From Coprinellus micaceus (Eukaryota > Basidiomycota > Agaricomycetes > Agaricales > Psathyrellaceae): a DNA stretch of 64,000 bases. A program made the translations under genes and the position numbers. The notes under the pieces are model-generated. The model saw nothing but the letters and a program-made list of their open reading frames with translations, did not search any database and was not told where the DNA came from. Shown piece after piece: positions 31,992 through 43,500 of the stretch. The DNA lies in NCBI GenBank assembly GCA_951394405.1, contig OX596340.1, positions 1,612,001 to 1,676,000 on the forward strand, in the 5' to 3' direction. Numbering within the stretch: position 1 is the stretch's first letter; each line of letters starts with the position of its first letter.

Positions 31992-33073
31992 ATGTCAGGA
32001 CCTTCCCCATCCAATCCGGTCGACAATGGCCAGATGCTGCTCTTGGGAACCCAGTGTGCGGAGTCTAGTTGCATGCAGGTCGACTTCCTGCCCTTCAGAT
32101 GCCCGCACTGCAACAAGTCGTACTGTCAAGCGCATTACAGGGTTGACGACCACAAATGTCCAGAGTACGAGGAGTTCCTGCATAATCGCATTGCACCAAA
32201 CTGTACGTCCTTCTTGCTCTTCGTGTTGTACTCGAAATAACGCAATACCCACTGAATCAAATCCAGGCCCCTTCTGCAATGTCCCTGTTGCGGTACCTCC
32301 CGACCAGGACCCTAACATTCGTATGGAGCTCCACTTCGAGAAGGAGTGTAGTGTGATTTTGGGAGAGGTCCCGCCTAGACCAACGCCCCGTTGCTCGAAG
32401 TCTGTCTGTAATAAGGTGTTGTTTTCGCCTATCCCGTGCCCTGTGAGCCACCTCGTCCTTCTTTTGCCAAACCCTAGCTGACGACTTCGACTTTCGGTGG
32501 TGCATGGCAGTCATGTAAAGAGGTCCACTGCGTCGCCCATAGATTCCCTGCGGAACACAACTGCCCGAAGGCTGCGTTTGCCGCTACAAAAGCTCAAGCG
32601 AGCGTCGGGATTCCATCACGACCCCCTCCTCAGTCCCCGTCAACAGCAGCAGATGTGTTAGTGAAGAACTTCAACGCCAAAGCCTCGGTACTCGCGGCAG
32701 ACTTTAAGAAGACGGTTGTATCTGCTGCTGCGAGTGCGTCTGTTGTATCGGCACAAGCAGCTAAGGTTGCAAGTACTTCCACAACAAATGCAATCGATAA
32801 GTTGCAGACAGGAAGGTGAGTTAGTCCCCAGATGATGTGGGCGGTCGCTTTACATCCCTTCTCTGTCTGTAGACGGGCCAAGTCGGAGAGAAAAAGCCAG
32901 TTGAGAGGTATGCGTGAGCGAAATGAAAGAGGGGTATGTGCCAGAGTCAGATCTCCGTTTCCGTTGCAAGCATCTGACTTTCGTGCTTCCAGTTACTGAG
33001 TGAAGAAGAGACTGCCATTCTTGGACAGCTCGAAGCGGGGAACAAGAACAAGGAGGACTGCATCGTCATGTGA
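31992..33073 (+). CDS. Double AN1-type zinc-finger protein (ZFAND2/Cuz1-like)
   Basis: Exons 31992-32202, 32267-32442, 32511-32815, 32873-32933 and 32993-33073; 277 residues. Two AN1 fingers are visible: CAESSCMQVDFLPFRCPHCN...YCQAHYRVDDHKC in exon 1, and CSKSVCNKVLFSPIPCPSC...HCVAHRFPAEHNC across exons 2-3. All eight Cys/His ligands of each finger can be seen. Proteins of this pair-of-AN1 type associate with Cdc48/p97 and the proteasome in stress responses (AIRAP, Cuz1). The rest is an Ala/Thr-rich helix (AADFKKTVVSAAASASVVSA) and a C-terminal acidic segment (LLSEEETAILGQLEA). The proteasome role here is inferred from the family. Confidence 0.9.
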
Positions 33074-33102
33074 TGGTCCCCTTCCCACTTGTAAAGAAAG
33101 TT

Positions 33103-33699
33103 TCAACTCGTGTTAATTTCATCCCCAACTCTCCACCCAGGCCAATAAGCCGGACCTTCAACAATCCTCCTCGCACTGATCTCCACATCCTCCAACCATA
33201 TATACCTCTCGTCCACCTCCCTATACCACCTCTCAAGCCTCCCCTCCATCCACGCGTCAGCCTCCTCCTCCCTTAGCCCTAACGCCTGTGCATCGACGCG
33301 CATCGCCCGCCCTCTCCCCGCCTTTAAGTCCCTTTGTTCATCTCTCTTCTGACGAAGCAACTCTCGCTTGTACTTGAGGTACCTCATGAGAAAGGCCTCT
33401 AGCTTCTCCCGCCCGAATATAGACCAGGTGCCGGTAGTTGCGTTCGGCGTAAACCCGAGGTATTTCTTCGTGAAGTCGGCATCGTTAAGCCTGGACTTGG
33501 CAGTTCCGAGCTGGGATTCGTCCCAGGGTAGCTCTGGTCTAGGGTCCTTTGGAGGAGACGTTGTTGATTGGAGGTTGGAGCCTGGTCGACCCTCGGTCAG
33601 GAGCAGGGGAGTTAAGTCACAAGGGGTAAGCCTACCTTCGAGGAAGGAGTGCTCTCTAGTTGGCATCCCCACACTCGCCGAGGGGCTCATTGTCTCCAT
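33103..33699 (-). CDS. Uncharacterised charged protein, possible mitochondrial type
   Basis: The open frame runs from the ATG at 33697-33699 to the stop at 33103, 198 residues. The same frame stays open upstream without an ATG; a gtatgg...ttcag intron could join an Arg-rich upstream stretch (ALKLRSQRLIRTAG) resembling a mitochondrial presequence, but that exon lacks an ATG, so the true start is uncertain. The body is basic, acidic and aromatic (FTKKYLGFTPNATTGTWSIF, LMRYLKYKRELLRQKRDEQR, WMEGRLERWYREVDERYIWL). No known domain was recognised. It converges on the AN1 gene with only 29 bases between stop codons. Confidence 0.6.
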   Translation of the reverse strand: METMSPSASVGMPTREHSFLEGRLTPCDLTPLLLTEGRPGSNLQSTTSPPKDPRPELPWDESQLGTAKSRLNDADFTKKYLGFTPNATTGTWSIFGREKLEAFLMRYLKYKRELLRQKRDEQRDLKAGRGRAMRVDAQALGLREEEADAWMEGRLERWYREVDERYIWLEDVEISARRIVEGPAYWPGWRVGDEINTS

Positions 33700-33947
33700 T
33701 CCTTTGGGTTTCGGGAGTATGGACTGGAAGGTGCGACGCAGTCGGGTCACTGTGGTCGAACTGAAGTGAGACTAGCACGAGCCAGGGCAGAGTGACAGTC
33801 TCGACAGAGGTCAACCATAGAATCATAATGTAGATAGCCATACCTGGGTAGAGGCTGACATTGGTTAGGATCGGGCCAGACACAGACACTGGCACCTGCT
33901 GTCCTAATTAGTCGCTGTGATCGCAATTTAAGCGCCCGTCTCCGCAA

Positions 33948-36178
33948 AGCTTGTTTAGTCGAAAATCCTGCCGGCGTCTTGAATGTTCAGCGCAAAGCTA
34001 GCTTCATATAGAGGCTATTTAAGCGTTGTGGCTCTTGCCAAGAGCTCGAACAATGTTCCAGGCGGACAACCCCACCTTACGCCACTGCTACGAATTCATT
34101 CTCGCGAAATGTCCCTAACCATAAACGATGCCTCACCTGATTCTGCTGGGATCCGGGTACCTCTCGGTGGCCTCCGCCCCCCAAGGGCCCTCATACGTAG
34201 CAGTTCATGCTTCGGCTCAGCTGAAGCCGTTGAGTCTGGACTGAATAACGACATGGCGATCTCACTGTGGAAACGGAGGCAAAACTCCCACATGGCCTAC
34301 ATCAGCTCTCCGAGTCGGCGCCCTCCTCCTGGGCAACGCCAAATGGGCGTGCACCTCTCAGCCTGCAGGCCACGAGTTGATTTCTCGCCAAGAACCATCC
34401 CGTATAAGTAGGAAACTATATTTGTTTCGTGACTGGGTGACTTGCCATAAGACTTTTTGAATATATCTGAATAGATTCAGAGTAAATCGGGGCCTGTAGA
34501 CCTCCCAAGCCGACATGCCGGGACATGGGCGCTGAAATTTTGATGGGAGAGGGTCTGAATAAAACGGAATCTATTCAGAGGGTCAGGACCCCCCGAATAG
34601 ATTCTGAGGCGCTCGAATAAACCCTGAACTGCCTTATTTGTACTTAGATCCTCTCACGAGCCTTCCATGACCGGCATTCGTGAGAGTGAGTCTCGATGTT
34701 GCTTCAGCGCGACCTCAGCGACTCCTCCCTGAGCATATGCCCATGCCCATTGGCGGTCTTTCCTACCTTGCTGATTAACACTGAAGTGCAACCAAGGTAT
34801 TTCACGATGTTCCCTGAGAGATCAGGGCACCTGCACCTGCCATCCAATAGCCAAACCGACAGTGATCATACTGGCCCCTCTGAGGGAGACCACCGACGGT
34901 CAAAGCACTGAGATTGAAGGTCCGAAGGGAAATGACACGAGTGATCCCTCATCGAGGAGTAGGGCGACCCAAGAAGCAATAACGCTTGAGTCAAGTGCCT
35001 GCGAGTGGTGAACCTAGCCTGGGGCACGGCGCCGAACCATCTATTCGAGATTTAATCTGGTTGGATACCCCGGCGCTTATGGTTTACTCAGCTGAGTATT
35101 ATAATCGAACTTCGAACTCCGATGACAGGCCCAGATAATGTGAAAACATATTTTAATCTTATGGCAAGTCACCCACTATCCCACCTGTCGTCGACGGGTC
35201 TTCGAAAGGTCCAGTCCCTGCGAGTCGGAATTGGGGGCCCGGAGGAGGATTAGTTCGGAAGAGTGAGCCGGAAGGTCGACAGCTCAGGAACGATATCCCT
35301 TCTTGGATAGGCTTCCTGGAGCCTGGCTGTCTCGAGTCGCTTAGACCGGGCTCCGCCAAAGGTACGGACAGCCTCCAAGGCTCGCGATGCTCACTGAACC
35401 TCCCGGGTCGTCTTACACCATCCTTCATGCAGGCTGCTGTACCGGGGTACTGGCGGAGGGAAACGCAGGACGTAAATTCATACCCCTTCAGCATTTTTTC
35501 TGACGTGGGTCTTTGAAAGATTTCAATTCAAGGCCGGGGTGAAGAGGTCACAGCATCGTCAGTTGTAGTCATACGTACGTCAGTTCAATGCCACAAATAG
35601 GATGAGAAGTGGTCTGGAAGTCGAGTACCACAGCTGGCTGCGTGATGGCTGCACATTTGGCTTATCTCGTTTTTTGCCAATGCGGAAGCTTGGTTTTGAA
35701 TGATAGTTGCGAAGCGGTATGCTACGGGTTTGAGCGCGATAAATCCTATCTACGAAGTGGCCGATAAGGTCCTTCGATTTGTCGGCTTCATGGTCGAGAG
35801 GTTTTTGCTGAGATAAAGGGACTTCTGGGGGCGGCACAAGATCATACAAGGCTTGGGAGAGTTTGAAGTGGTTACTGTAGCCGAAAAGGGGCAAACTGAA
35901 AGAATTGATGGACTTTTCTCAGTTTCTTATTTTTCACAAGGCGACATCCGAGTCTGCGCCTTCTTCCAAGCGATGGGCATCCTTCCAAGCCCGCCGTCAC
36001 CATCCTCCAACACCTAGCCACCGTCCCCGACGGCGTCGACGACTCCCCCGCCACCACCCCGCATCCACACACGACCGGCAGATCGGACAGCCCCTAGTCC
36101 CCGCTGTGATCGTTAGAGCCAATCTCCTCGTTCTCTTACTCTCGTTACCCCTGGAGAGACCAGGTTCAACAGCAAACG
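33948..36178. other. Intergenic region, 2.2 kb, repeat-like patches
   Basis: A patch at about 34465-34625 contains inverted copies of ctgaatagattcag/ctattcag and the 13 bases gtcaggacccccc, identical to the left junction of the hAT-like MITE. Minus-strand frames at 35159-35494 and 35580-35894 (for example HFKLSQALYDLVPPPEVPLS) look partly protein-like but cannot be joined into a gene. A pyrimidine-rich stretch precedes the methyltransferase gene. Confidence 0.4.
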
Positions 36179-39100
36179 ATGCCAGCGGCTTCCACACAGC
36201 AGCGGCCGTGGCCTCACCGTACCCCATCGTCCGACTCGTTAGCAACCACAGCCAGTATGCCCTCGCACCCCATCACCACTTCCCACCCCCCTCTCCGCAA
36301 GCGACATTCGAATTATCTGCGAGGAACGGAACGTTCGACATCGCCGATCCCAGAAATGCCCCCAACACGCCCACCTCGGAATCCTGCGCGTCCTCATTCC
36401 ATTTACCCCTCGAGCAGCAGCCGCCCATCAACCGCGACGAGCGCCAAGGAAGATGTCACCCCCTGGGAGGTGCAGAGCGCAACGTTCGGTGACGATCGGG
36501 CGCGTGCGAGGTCGGGCGCGCCGTCCATACGGTCGAAGGCGTCTTCTGTAGGGCTGGGCGGAGCCTCGACCGGACCTGTGGAGGAGGTGACCCCATGGGA
36601 ACTCTACCCTGTCCCTGCGACCGTTCCTTCCAAGCGAGCAACTTCGACGTCATCCAGCATACCTCACACCCCTTCAGCATCGTCGCCGAGATTCCCTCAT
36701 TCATCTAAGCCAACAGGCGCCACCGAGGATGTCACCCCTTGGGAGCTTTATCCAGAGCCAGAGCCCGAAATTAACTCGCCGACGCAAAAACCAATATTCA
36801 CCGAGTCGCCACAGGCCAGCATTCTCGCACCCCCACGCTCAAAAGCAGCATCCGTAATCAGCAACGGGTCGTCTGCAGTACAGCGGCAGTCGACAGCAAC
36901 TGGACCGACAGAAGAAGTGACCCCATGGGAGCTACAGGCACCTCCGACACCGGAGGTGCCCACCGAGAAGGCGCATCACCCCGCTAAGCAACGACTTTCA
37001 TTGACATTGTCAAAGGCTCAGTTGGAGGATGTTATGCCGTGGGAGTTACACCCTGCACCCCCTACTCCTCCGCTACCCGCCTCGATGAGAAACGGGACCC
37101 ATAGTGTCAGTGGATTCGTTGCTCGTGCAGTACCTTTTTGACTCTTCGTTTCAGAATCGAGTCTCCGTATCGTCGAGCAGACTCGCAGAACTTAGCCTGA
37201 GGCGTAGGCGAAGCACCGGTAGTCGACCCTCCAAATTCCGCTCGAAGCCTGATCCCTCCAAATCCCCACCCCAAGTTAACTCATCACAGGCTGTTTCTAA
37301 CAATAACTTCACTGAAGAGCCTAAATCAGACTCTCCGTCTCTTCTCCAGAACGACACCACTTGGCCCCTCCCACCATCAGGTCCTCCTTCTTCGACTCCA
37401 CCCGCAACATCAAAGTCAAGCGCCAAGGAACAGAATTCACAGTTCTCGACAGCGGACCGCGCGATTTTGGAGGAATTGAAGCGGAACATCAATGCTCGGA
37501 ACGCCCAGTTTGTGTTGAAGGGAGTTGGTGTTCACCTTACCGATGGGACGGTGAGTTCGGGGAAACGGCATCATCCATACCCAAAGCACGATGTACCTTA
37601 TCCTCGGAGCTACGACAGGGAAGTAGTTGATATGTGAGTTAAATTTCATTACACTTTCGTGCCCTGAGTTCTCACTCCTCCCCAGGGATGTTTGGGAGAC
37701 CCTGTTCTGTCAAGATATTTGCGAGAGCTTGACGTGGCACGTCTTTGACGAACCTCCATTGAAAGTGTGAGTCTCCCTAGTTTCCTGCCACTGCCTTGCC
37801 GGCTAACCGTGCAACAAAACACCTCAGATTGGACATAGGATGCGGTAAGTGTTACTTCATTCTCCATCAACCCTCTACCTCTAAGTGTATCAATCCAGGA
37901 ACTGGCACATGGATACTGAATTGTGCTCGTACTTGGCGGGTGAGTAGTCCGAGTTTGTTCCACGTTTCTCGTAAGCTCATCGCACGGAACAGGAGACGCA
38001 TTTCGTCGGTTCGTAATCATGACACCTTGCGCATGGCCATACTGCTGAAACTGTGACAGGCTTGGACGTTGTGCCTTTGCACCCTCACCTGCAGCAAGTT
38101 GGGTCGGAGTATGCCCCGCGCGTCACATGGGTGCAGACGAATTTGTAAGTGCTACATCCCTGAAATCATACGTGTCTATTCATACTCCATTACAGCCTTG
38201 AAGGACTTCCGTTCCCCAACGACGAGTTTGACTTCGTGTAAGTATGCAATTCAATGGGGATTGCATGCGTTTAACGTGGGGTCACGCAACTAGTCATGTC
38301 AAGCGTATTGCACTAGGTGTACCAGAGGACAAGGTAAGAGGTTGCTCACGTTTTCGCAAGGTCTAAGATTAATCAATGCCGCCACAGTGGGATTCCCTCT
38401 TCGACGAGATATATCGCGTCATGAAGCCTGGGGCGGCGTTCGAGGTGAATTGCATGGCCCCAGTCACGCGTCTGATACCGTGTACTGAATGCTTATTCAA
38501 CATAGATGGTTGAGGAAGACCTATTCTTTCCTGGAAAGCCTGTGGAAATTGACGACGATGAGACCGATTTGGCGTCGCCATTATCTCGTGCCAGCTCAAT
38601 CAAGTCTGCAGGGGGCCGATCAGGCATCCAAATGCCGTCTAAACCACTGGACACCATCTCCCAGTCCCACGAATCAAGCATCGTGGCTACCCCAACTCCC
38701 GGCTCAGCATTCCCCAAGGCTCTGTCTCGCCCTGCGTCACCCGACCCTCCTCCACGGTCCTCCTTGTCCCACGAAGACGGGGGAGAGCGTCCCAGCCTCG
38801 ACGACACGACCACCCCTCCCGGTTCGCCCCTTGGTTACGTCACTCTGGTTGCCCCCCACTCACGCTCCGCTGCACGCCCGACGCTTTACGTTCGGACAGG
38901 ACACAACGGCTCGACTTCGGCGTTTGCTTCGACCAGCCCACCCAAGCAGTTCGCGGCGTTCAACGGCTCTGCGGTTTCACTACTCAATTCTATCAGCGAC
39001 TCTGCGGACGGACACCTTTTCCGAAGACGCCGGTCTTCGACGCACCTGACGTCAGCGACTGATGTTCAAGGGTTTAACCAGAGCGTTCATTCGGCGACTC

Positions 39101-40593
39101 ACCAGTCGTCTTCGGCTTCCCTGGACGGGCCTTCGAATGGGGTGAAGGCTCCCCTGCCGTTTCTTTTGAGGACGCCAGAAAAGGGTCCGGCAGATCCTCG
39201 AGACCACTCACTACTAGAATACATCTACTACGAAACGCTATCATCAAGGTTCATTAATGCCACTCCACTATCCTTGCTTACGACTTACTTGGAATATCAC
39301 TTCAAAGGTGATGTGACAATCCCGCCCTCTTATAAGACACATCTTCTGACCATCACAATATAGACGCCCGCACTCACCCTCCACTTCAGTTCACATTCCC
39401 ACCCGTTCCTATCAAGCAAGAGACTGACCTCGGCTCGGCGACCGAGGACGAAGATGAAGAGGACCCACTGAAGGAGACCAGCCCAGTACGATCGGTGGGA
39501 TCGAGGAAGTCTTTCAGCTCCACCCATCGTAGCGCCTTCAGCGACGACAACGGTGAGCTCTTGGAGGAACATCGATGGTTATCTATGCAGGGCCTACTCC
39601 ACCATTCCTCGCCATACATCTCGCTCGACGCGAGCAAGGGCTATGCATTCACACCTGCCAAGAAGTCGAGCTTCACGTCGAACAAGGGGGGCGATAAGGG
39701 TCGCAAGAGGAGGTTGTCGAGGTTGCCGAACAAGACCCTCAACATTGACTTGCGGACGTTGAACCTCCATCTTCACTTGAGGGCGAAGGAGATCGTGGGA
39801 TGTTCGGAGTCGATGTGGGAGTGGGTCCAGGAATCGCAGAGGACGTGGCAAAGGGAGAAGGAGATGCAGAGGGTGAATGGGCGAGGGCGATCGCTTGAAA
39901 TCCCGCACCGTCACCGGCCTTCTTCGGACAACGGCACACCTGATCATAAGACGAGGGTGTTGGAAATGGCAAGGGAAGATTTCAATCAACTCTTGCTGAA
40001 TTTTGAGATGTGCGTCCCCGTTATTCTGTCACCCGCAAGCCATTGAGACTGAACTCTATATGACCAGGGACATGCAAGATCAGGCATCACTCAACAATTC
40101 CTTGAAAGAACGATTCCAGTGGAATGTCATGGACTCTGCCCCTCCCCAAAACCGTAGGATCTTCAATGTGGCATGCGAAAAGTACGATAAGTGGTCACAA
40201 CAAGAGAGCAACCATACGACGCCGTCCTTCTCCTCACCATATCGCCCTTCACGGAATTCCCTTCACGCTCCAAGCAGTATCAATGTCACCGCTCCCTCAC
40301 CAGATACCCCTGCGCCGCCCCATGATGGACCAGGAGCCGCTGTGAAGGGCAGAGCTCGGAGCAATTCACATACCATCCTGCTGAACAGGAATGGAAGCGT
40401 GAATACAGCAGATCGGCCAAATGGCTCACCTTCGATCGCTTGGGCTCAGGCCAGATCCGACACTTCTGCGCATTTCTCAGCCGTCCCGGAACTAGCAGCA
40501 TCGTCGACCCTGGCCCCTACACAGAAGCTCAGCCGGTCGATATCGGTGTTCGTTGCATGGAAGCCAGAGGAATCGTTCAAAGCTAAGCCATAG
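36179..40593 (+). CDS. SAM-dependent methyltransferase protein with VTPWE repeats
   Basis: Thirteen exons: 36179-37105, 37155-37633, 37686-37766, 37828-37844, 37899-37939, 37993-38008, 38060-38144, 38196-38237, 38294-38333, 38388-38444, 38506-39307, 39364-40009 and 40068-40593; 1252 residues. The N-terminal 309 residues are disordered and hold five copies of (D/E)V(T/M)PWE(L/V) about 38-62 residues apart. The class I methyltransferase starts near residue 440: VLDIGCGTGTWILNCA (motif I, spread over three exons), GLDVVP, VTWVQTNFLEGLPFPNDEFDFVHV, and the post-motif EIYRVMKPGAAFEMVEED. Two more disordered blocks and a helical region (LNLHLHLRAKEIVGCSESMWEW) follow. The fungal family includes regulators related to LaeA-type methyltransferases, but a specific role cannot be assigned. 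Exons of 16 and 17 bases lie inside the catalytic core. Confidence 0.9.
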
Positions 40594-43500
40594 CTGCTCG
40601 AATTCCCCTCGGACCCTCCGCCCACAGCCGGTGACCGAACGGACAGTCAAACCTGCCCTCGTCGGTCGCTCCCCTGGCGGCCCAGTGGTCTAATAATGTC
40701 AAAAAGTATGTTCTCTGATCACAGGGCTCGGTGTGCACCGTGATGGTGCTAACTCCGACGCGATGTCTATTTATTGCTCTTTATGATCTGTTGTGTGTAT
40801 TTACGACGAGTACGAAGCACCATTTCCTGGTTTGCTTGACTTCCGATTTGTTCTTCTCACATCTCATGGCATTTGGACTAATCCCGCGACTTGTATCCAA
40901 CAGAAATACTACCCTCCTGTATTTACCCATCGGCAACGACTATACCGTCTTGTATCCCAAATACCAAGGCTGCTGCTATTACCCTGTACCCGCCCGCATT
41001 CGCCCTTCTTGGACCTGAGGCGCCCATAGCGCTACTTCCCCCTTCGTTATCTGAAACGCCAAATCTGGGGTACATCCGGGAGTTGTTGGCGTCAACTCCA
41101 AGGCACCGTTCCCACCTCAAAGCAGGTCTGCAGGGTCTTCTGGCGGTTAATCATAGATGTCTACCGGAGTGTGTTGAACGACACACGAGCGCTCGCGCGC
41201 GTGATTCTGTGAAGTGGAACCTATATCCATCCAACGTAAATAAATAAATTTGATGCACAGCCTGCGCGGATGCTTCTGGAGGTTCTGAATTGTGCCGTCC
41301 CACGACGTTTCCGGGAACTCTATGTCAAGAAGCGGAGTTTTCCGTCCGTTGGCTTGGAATCTTATCTGGCGCCACGGGCCTCGGGACATTGAGCGGCTTG
41401 TCGGGTTCGGTCCCGCCAGGAGGTGCTGCGGGCTGCTGCGGTGAGGTATCTAGACCTCTTCTGCGATGCATCATATCGCCTGTTATTGTAGGCGCCGAGA
41501 AATGGGTGAAAGAGGTCAGTGGGTGGGTATGCCTTCGTCCCGTGGACGTCTACCGGCGCCTATTGCGTGCTGGGGCCTCCAATTCAAAGCACTCCATGGA
41601 GACGTCTTCTTCCTTATCTCCCAGCGCTACGCCGTGGTCAGGTGGCCACTGCTGTGGGTTCTCAATCGGGCCTACTTGTAGCTCTACAGCAAAGCGGCGT
41701 TCATTCCTCCTTTTCATTTAAGGTAGGCTGTGTAGCTGGGCGCTTATCTCTCTGGTCGCCAAAAATGGATGCACCCTCGAATTCCTAAAACCTTCGAGAC
41801 TGCCGTCGAGCCCCGTGTTCTGGTCAAGTGGGGGCAGAGTTTAGTAGGGGTACGCCTCCTGGCGTTCCAGGTGACGCTGCTGAAAGAGCGTTCGTTCCCA
41901 CTATGCCCGAGGCAAATTGCGTCGCGGCGTAGACGAGCGGTCGAATGTACGGAATATGTACGGACCATGGCAGCGGATAAAGCCAGATGAAGGCAATCAT
42001 GGAAGGTCTATTCAGGTGTTGTTTGGTCATGCTGGATGGAACACACGGTAGGGAATGGAGGAGTTCAGAAAATGGGGAAATGAATTGTCCTTTTTCGTCG
42101 TATCGCCGACATGACCATAATGCATATGAGCAAAGTACAACGGCATGTGCTGACTCTTAGCATGCTTTGACCGAGGTGGAAAAATGGAAAAATGTCAATG
42201 GTCAGTCAAACCATCGAAACCGTTGTCAGAACTAGGCCGGAGTGAGTTTACTCCGTAATGCGTACTGTTTTCTGTAAACAAGCTGCCTTTCCGACGGATG
42301 TACACCACAAGCCGCTAGTCCACTACCACCTACACACCCCTATCTCGAGCCGAGCACGCCAAGGGACTCGGAAGACCCTGTCCATACCAGGTCGGATATG
42401 ATCGAGAATGCCCACGGCCCAGAAATGGCTATCTCGCTTGCTGACCATACTTCCACTTCGGGGCTGTGACCTTCCATTCATAGCGTTCGCTCCGAGTTCG
42501 GGCATGCTGGGTTCCCCGGCATCCAAGAAGTTCCAACAAAAGAAAATAATCTCCGACATATTCATGAGCCATTGTGCAGGACCTTGTGCTCGGTACGTCG
42601 CCTCCAGATTCCTGGTCGACGAGATAATGGTTTTCCCCCCTTTCATTGGTTCAGAGCGAATGAACCCCTGCAGCACAGTTAGTGCACCAGCTGCGCAGGA
42701 GGGCGGAGTGAAATGCTCGATCATTCAAGGTCCGGGCACCAGTGATCGTCTACGTGCTTGCGGTGAGATAGGGGCCTGTTATATGAGTTCTTTCGACGTC
42801 ATACACGAGGCAGGAAGCGTCAGGCGGTTGGCGCCGAAGATAATTTTAGGCCTTGGCTGTTCGAGCGGTGTGCTTTGACCGGATTTACGAGTCATAGCTG
42901 GCAATGCCGCCTCAAATCTCCCATCCTGTACAGGTATCACATCCTGGAGGTGACCGATCAGGGTCGGCTAGTTCATCCTCCGACACCTTAATTACTCTGC
43001 ACCAGATTATAGATTACACTTCGACGGACCAATCGTAGCCGTTCAGCTTGCCTCGTGTTAGCAGCAGCCCATTCAGGTCCGGCCTCTAACTCCCTTCTAG
43101 GGTCGGGAGAACACTATCATCATCCAAGACCCTGATAGAGCCCTGTACCCAGTGGCACTTATGAAGTCGAGCCTACACGGTACGCAGTCCGCGAACGCAG
43201 GTACCTTTCATAAAACGGTGCCCATATCACATCATATGTCCGCCTTTCGGCCGTTTCGCGAAGCCAATACGAAATCACCTGCAAGCAAGCCCCGTACCTC
43301 GAATTACCCTGGATGGGCACTGTTCTCCCGCGATGCGTTTTTGCTGCGCGCTTCCTGCGTGCACTTCTATCGATGTGAATGTGTGATCGGGCAGGCAAGT
43401 GTAGAGAGTGCGAATGTGACCATCTGCGTGATATGATTGAGACTCTGAGGTGGGCCTCTACTACGACTGACCTGACCGTGTAAAGCCGGTTGGGGGTGGG

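Noticed and set aside
42408..42878. 156-residue plus-strand frame in the gene-poor region
   Set aside because: Random-looking composition, no neighbouring exons and no conserved motif.
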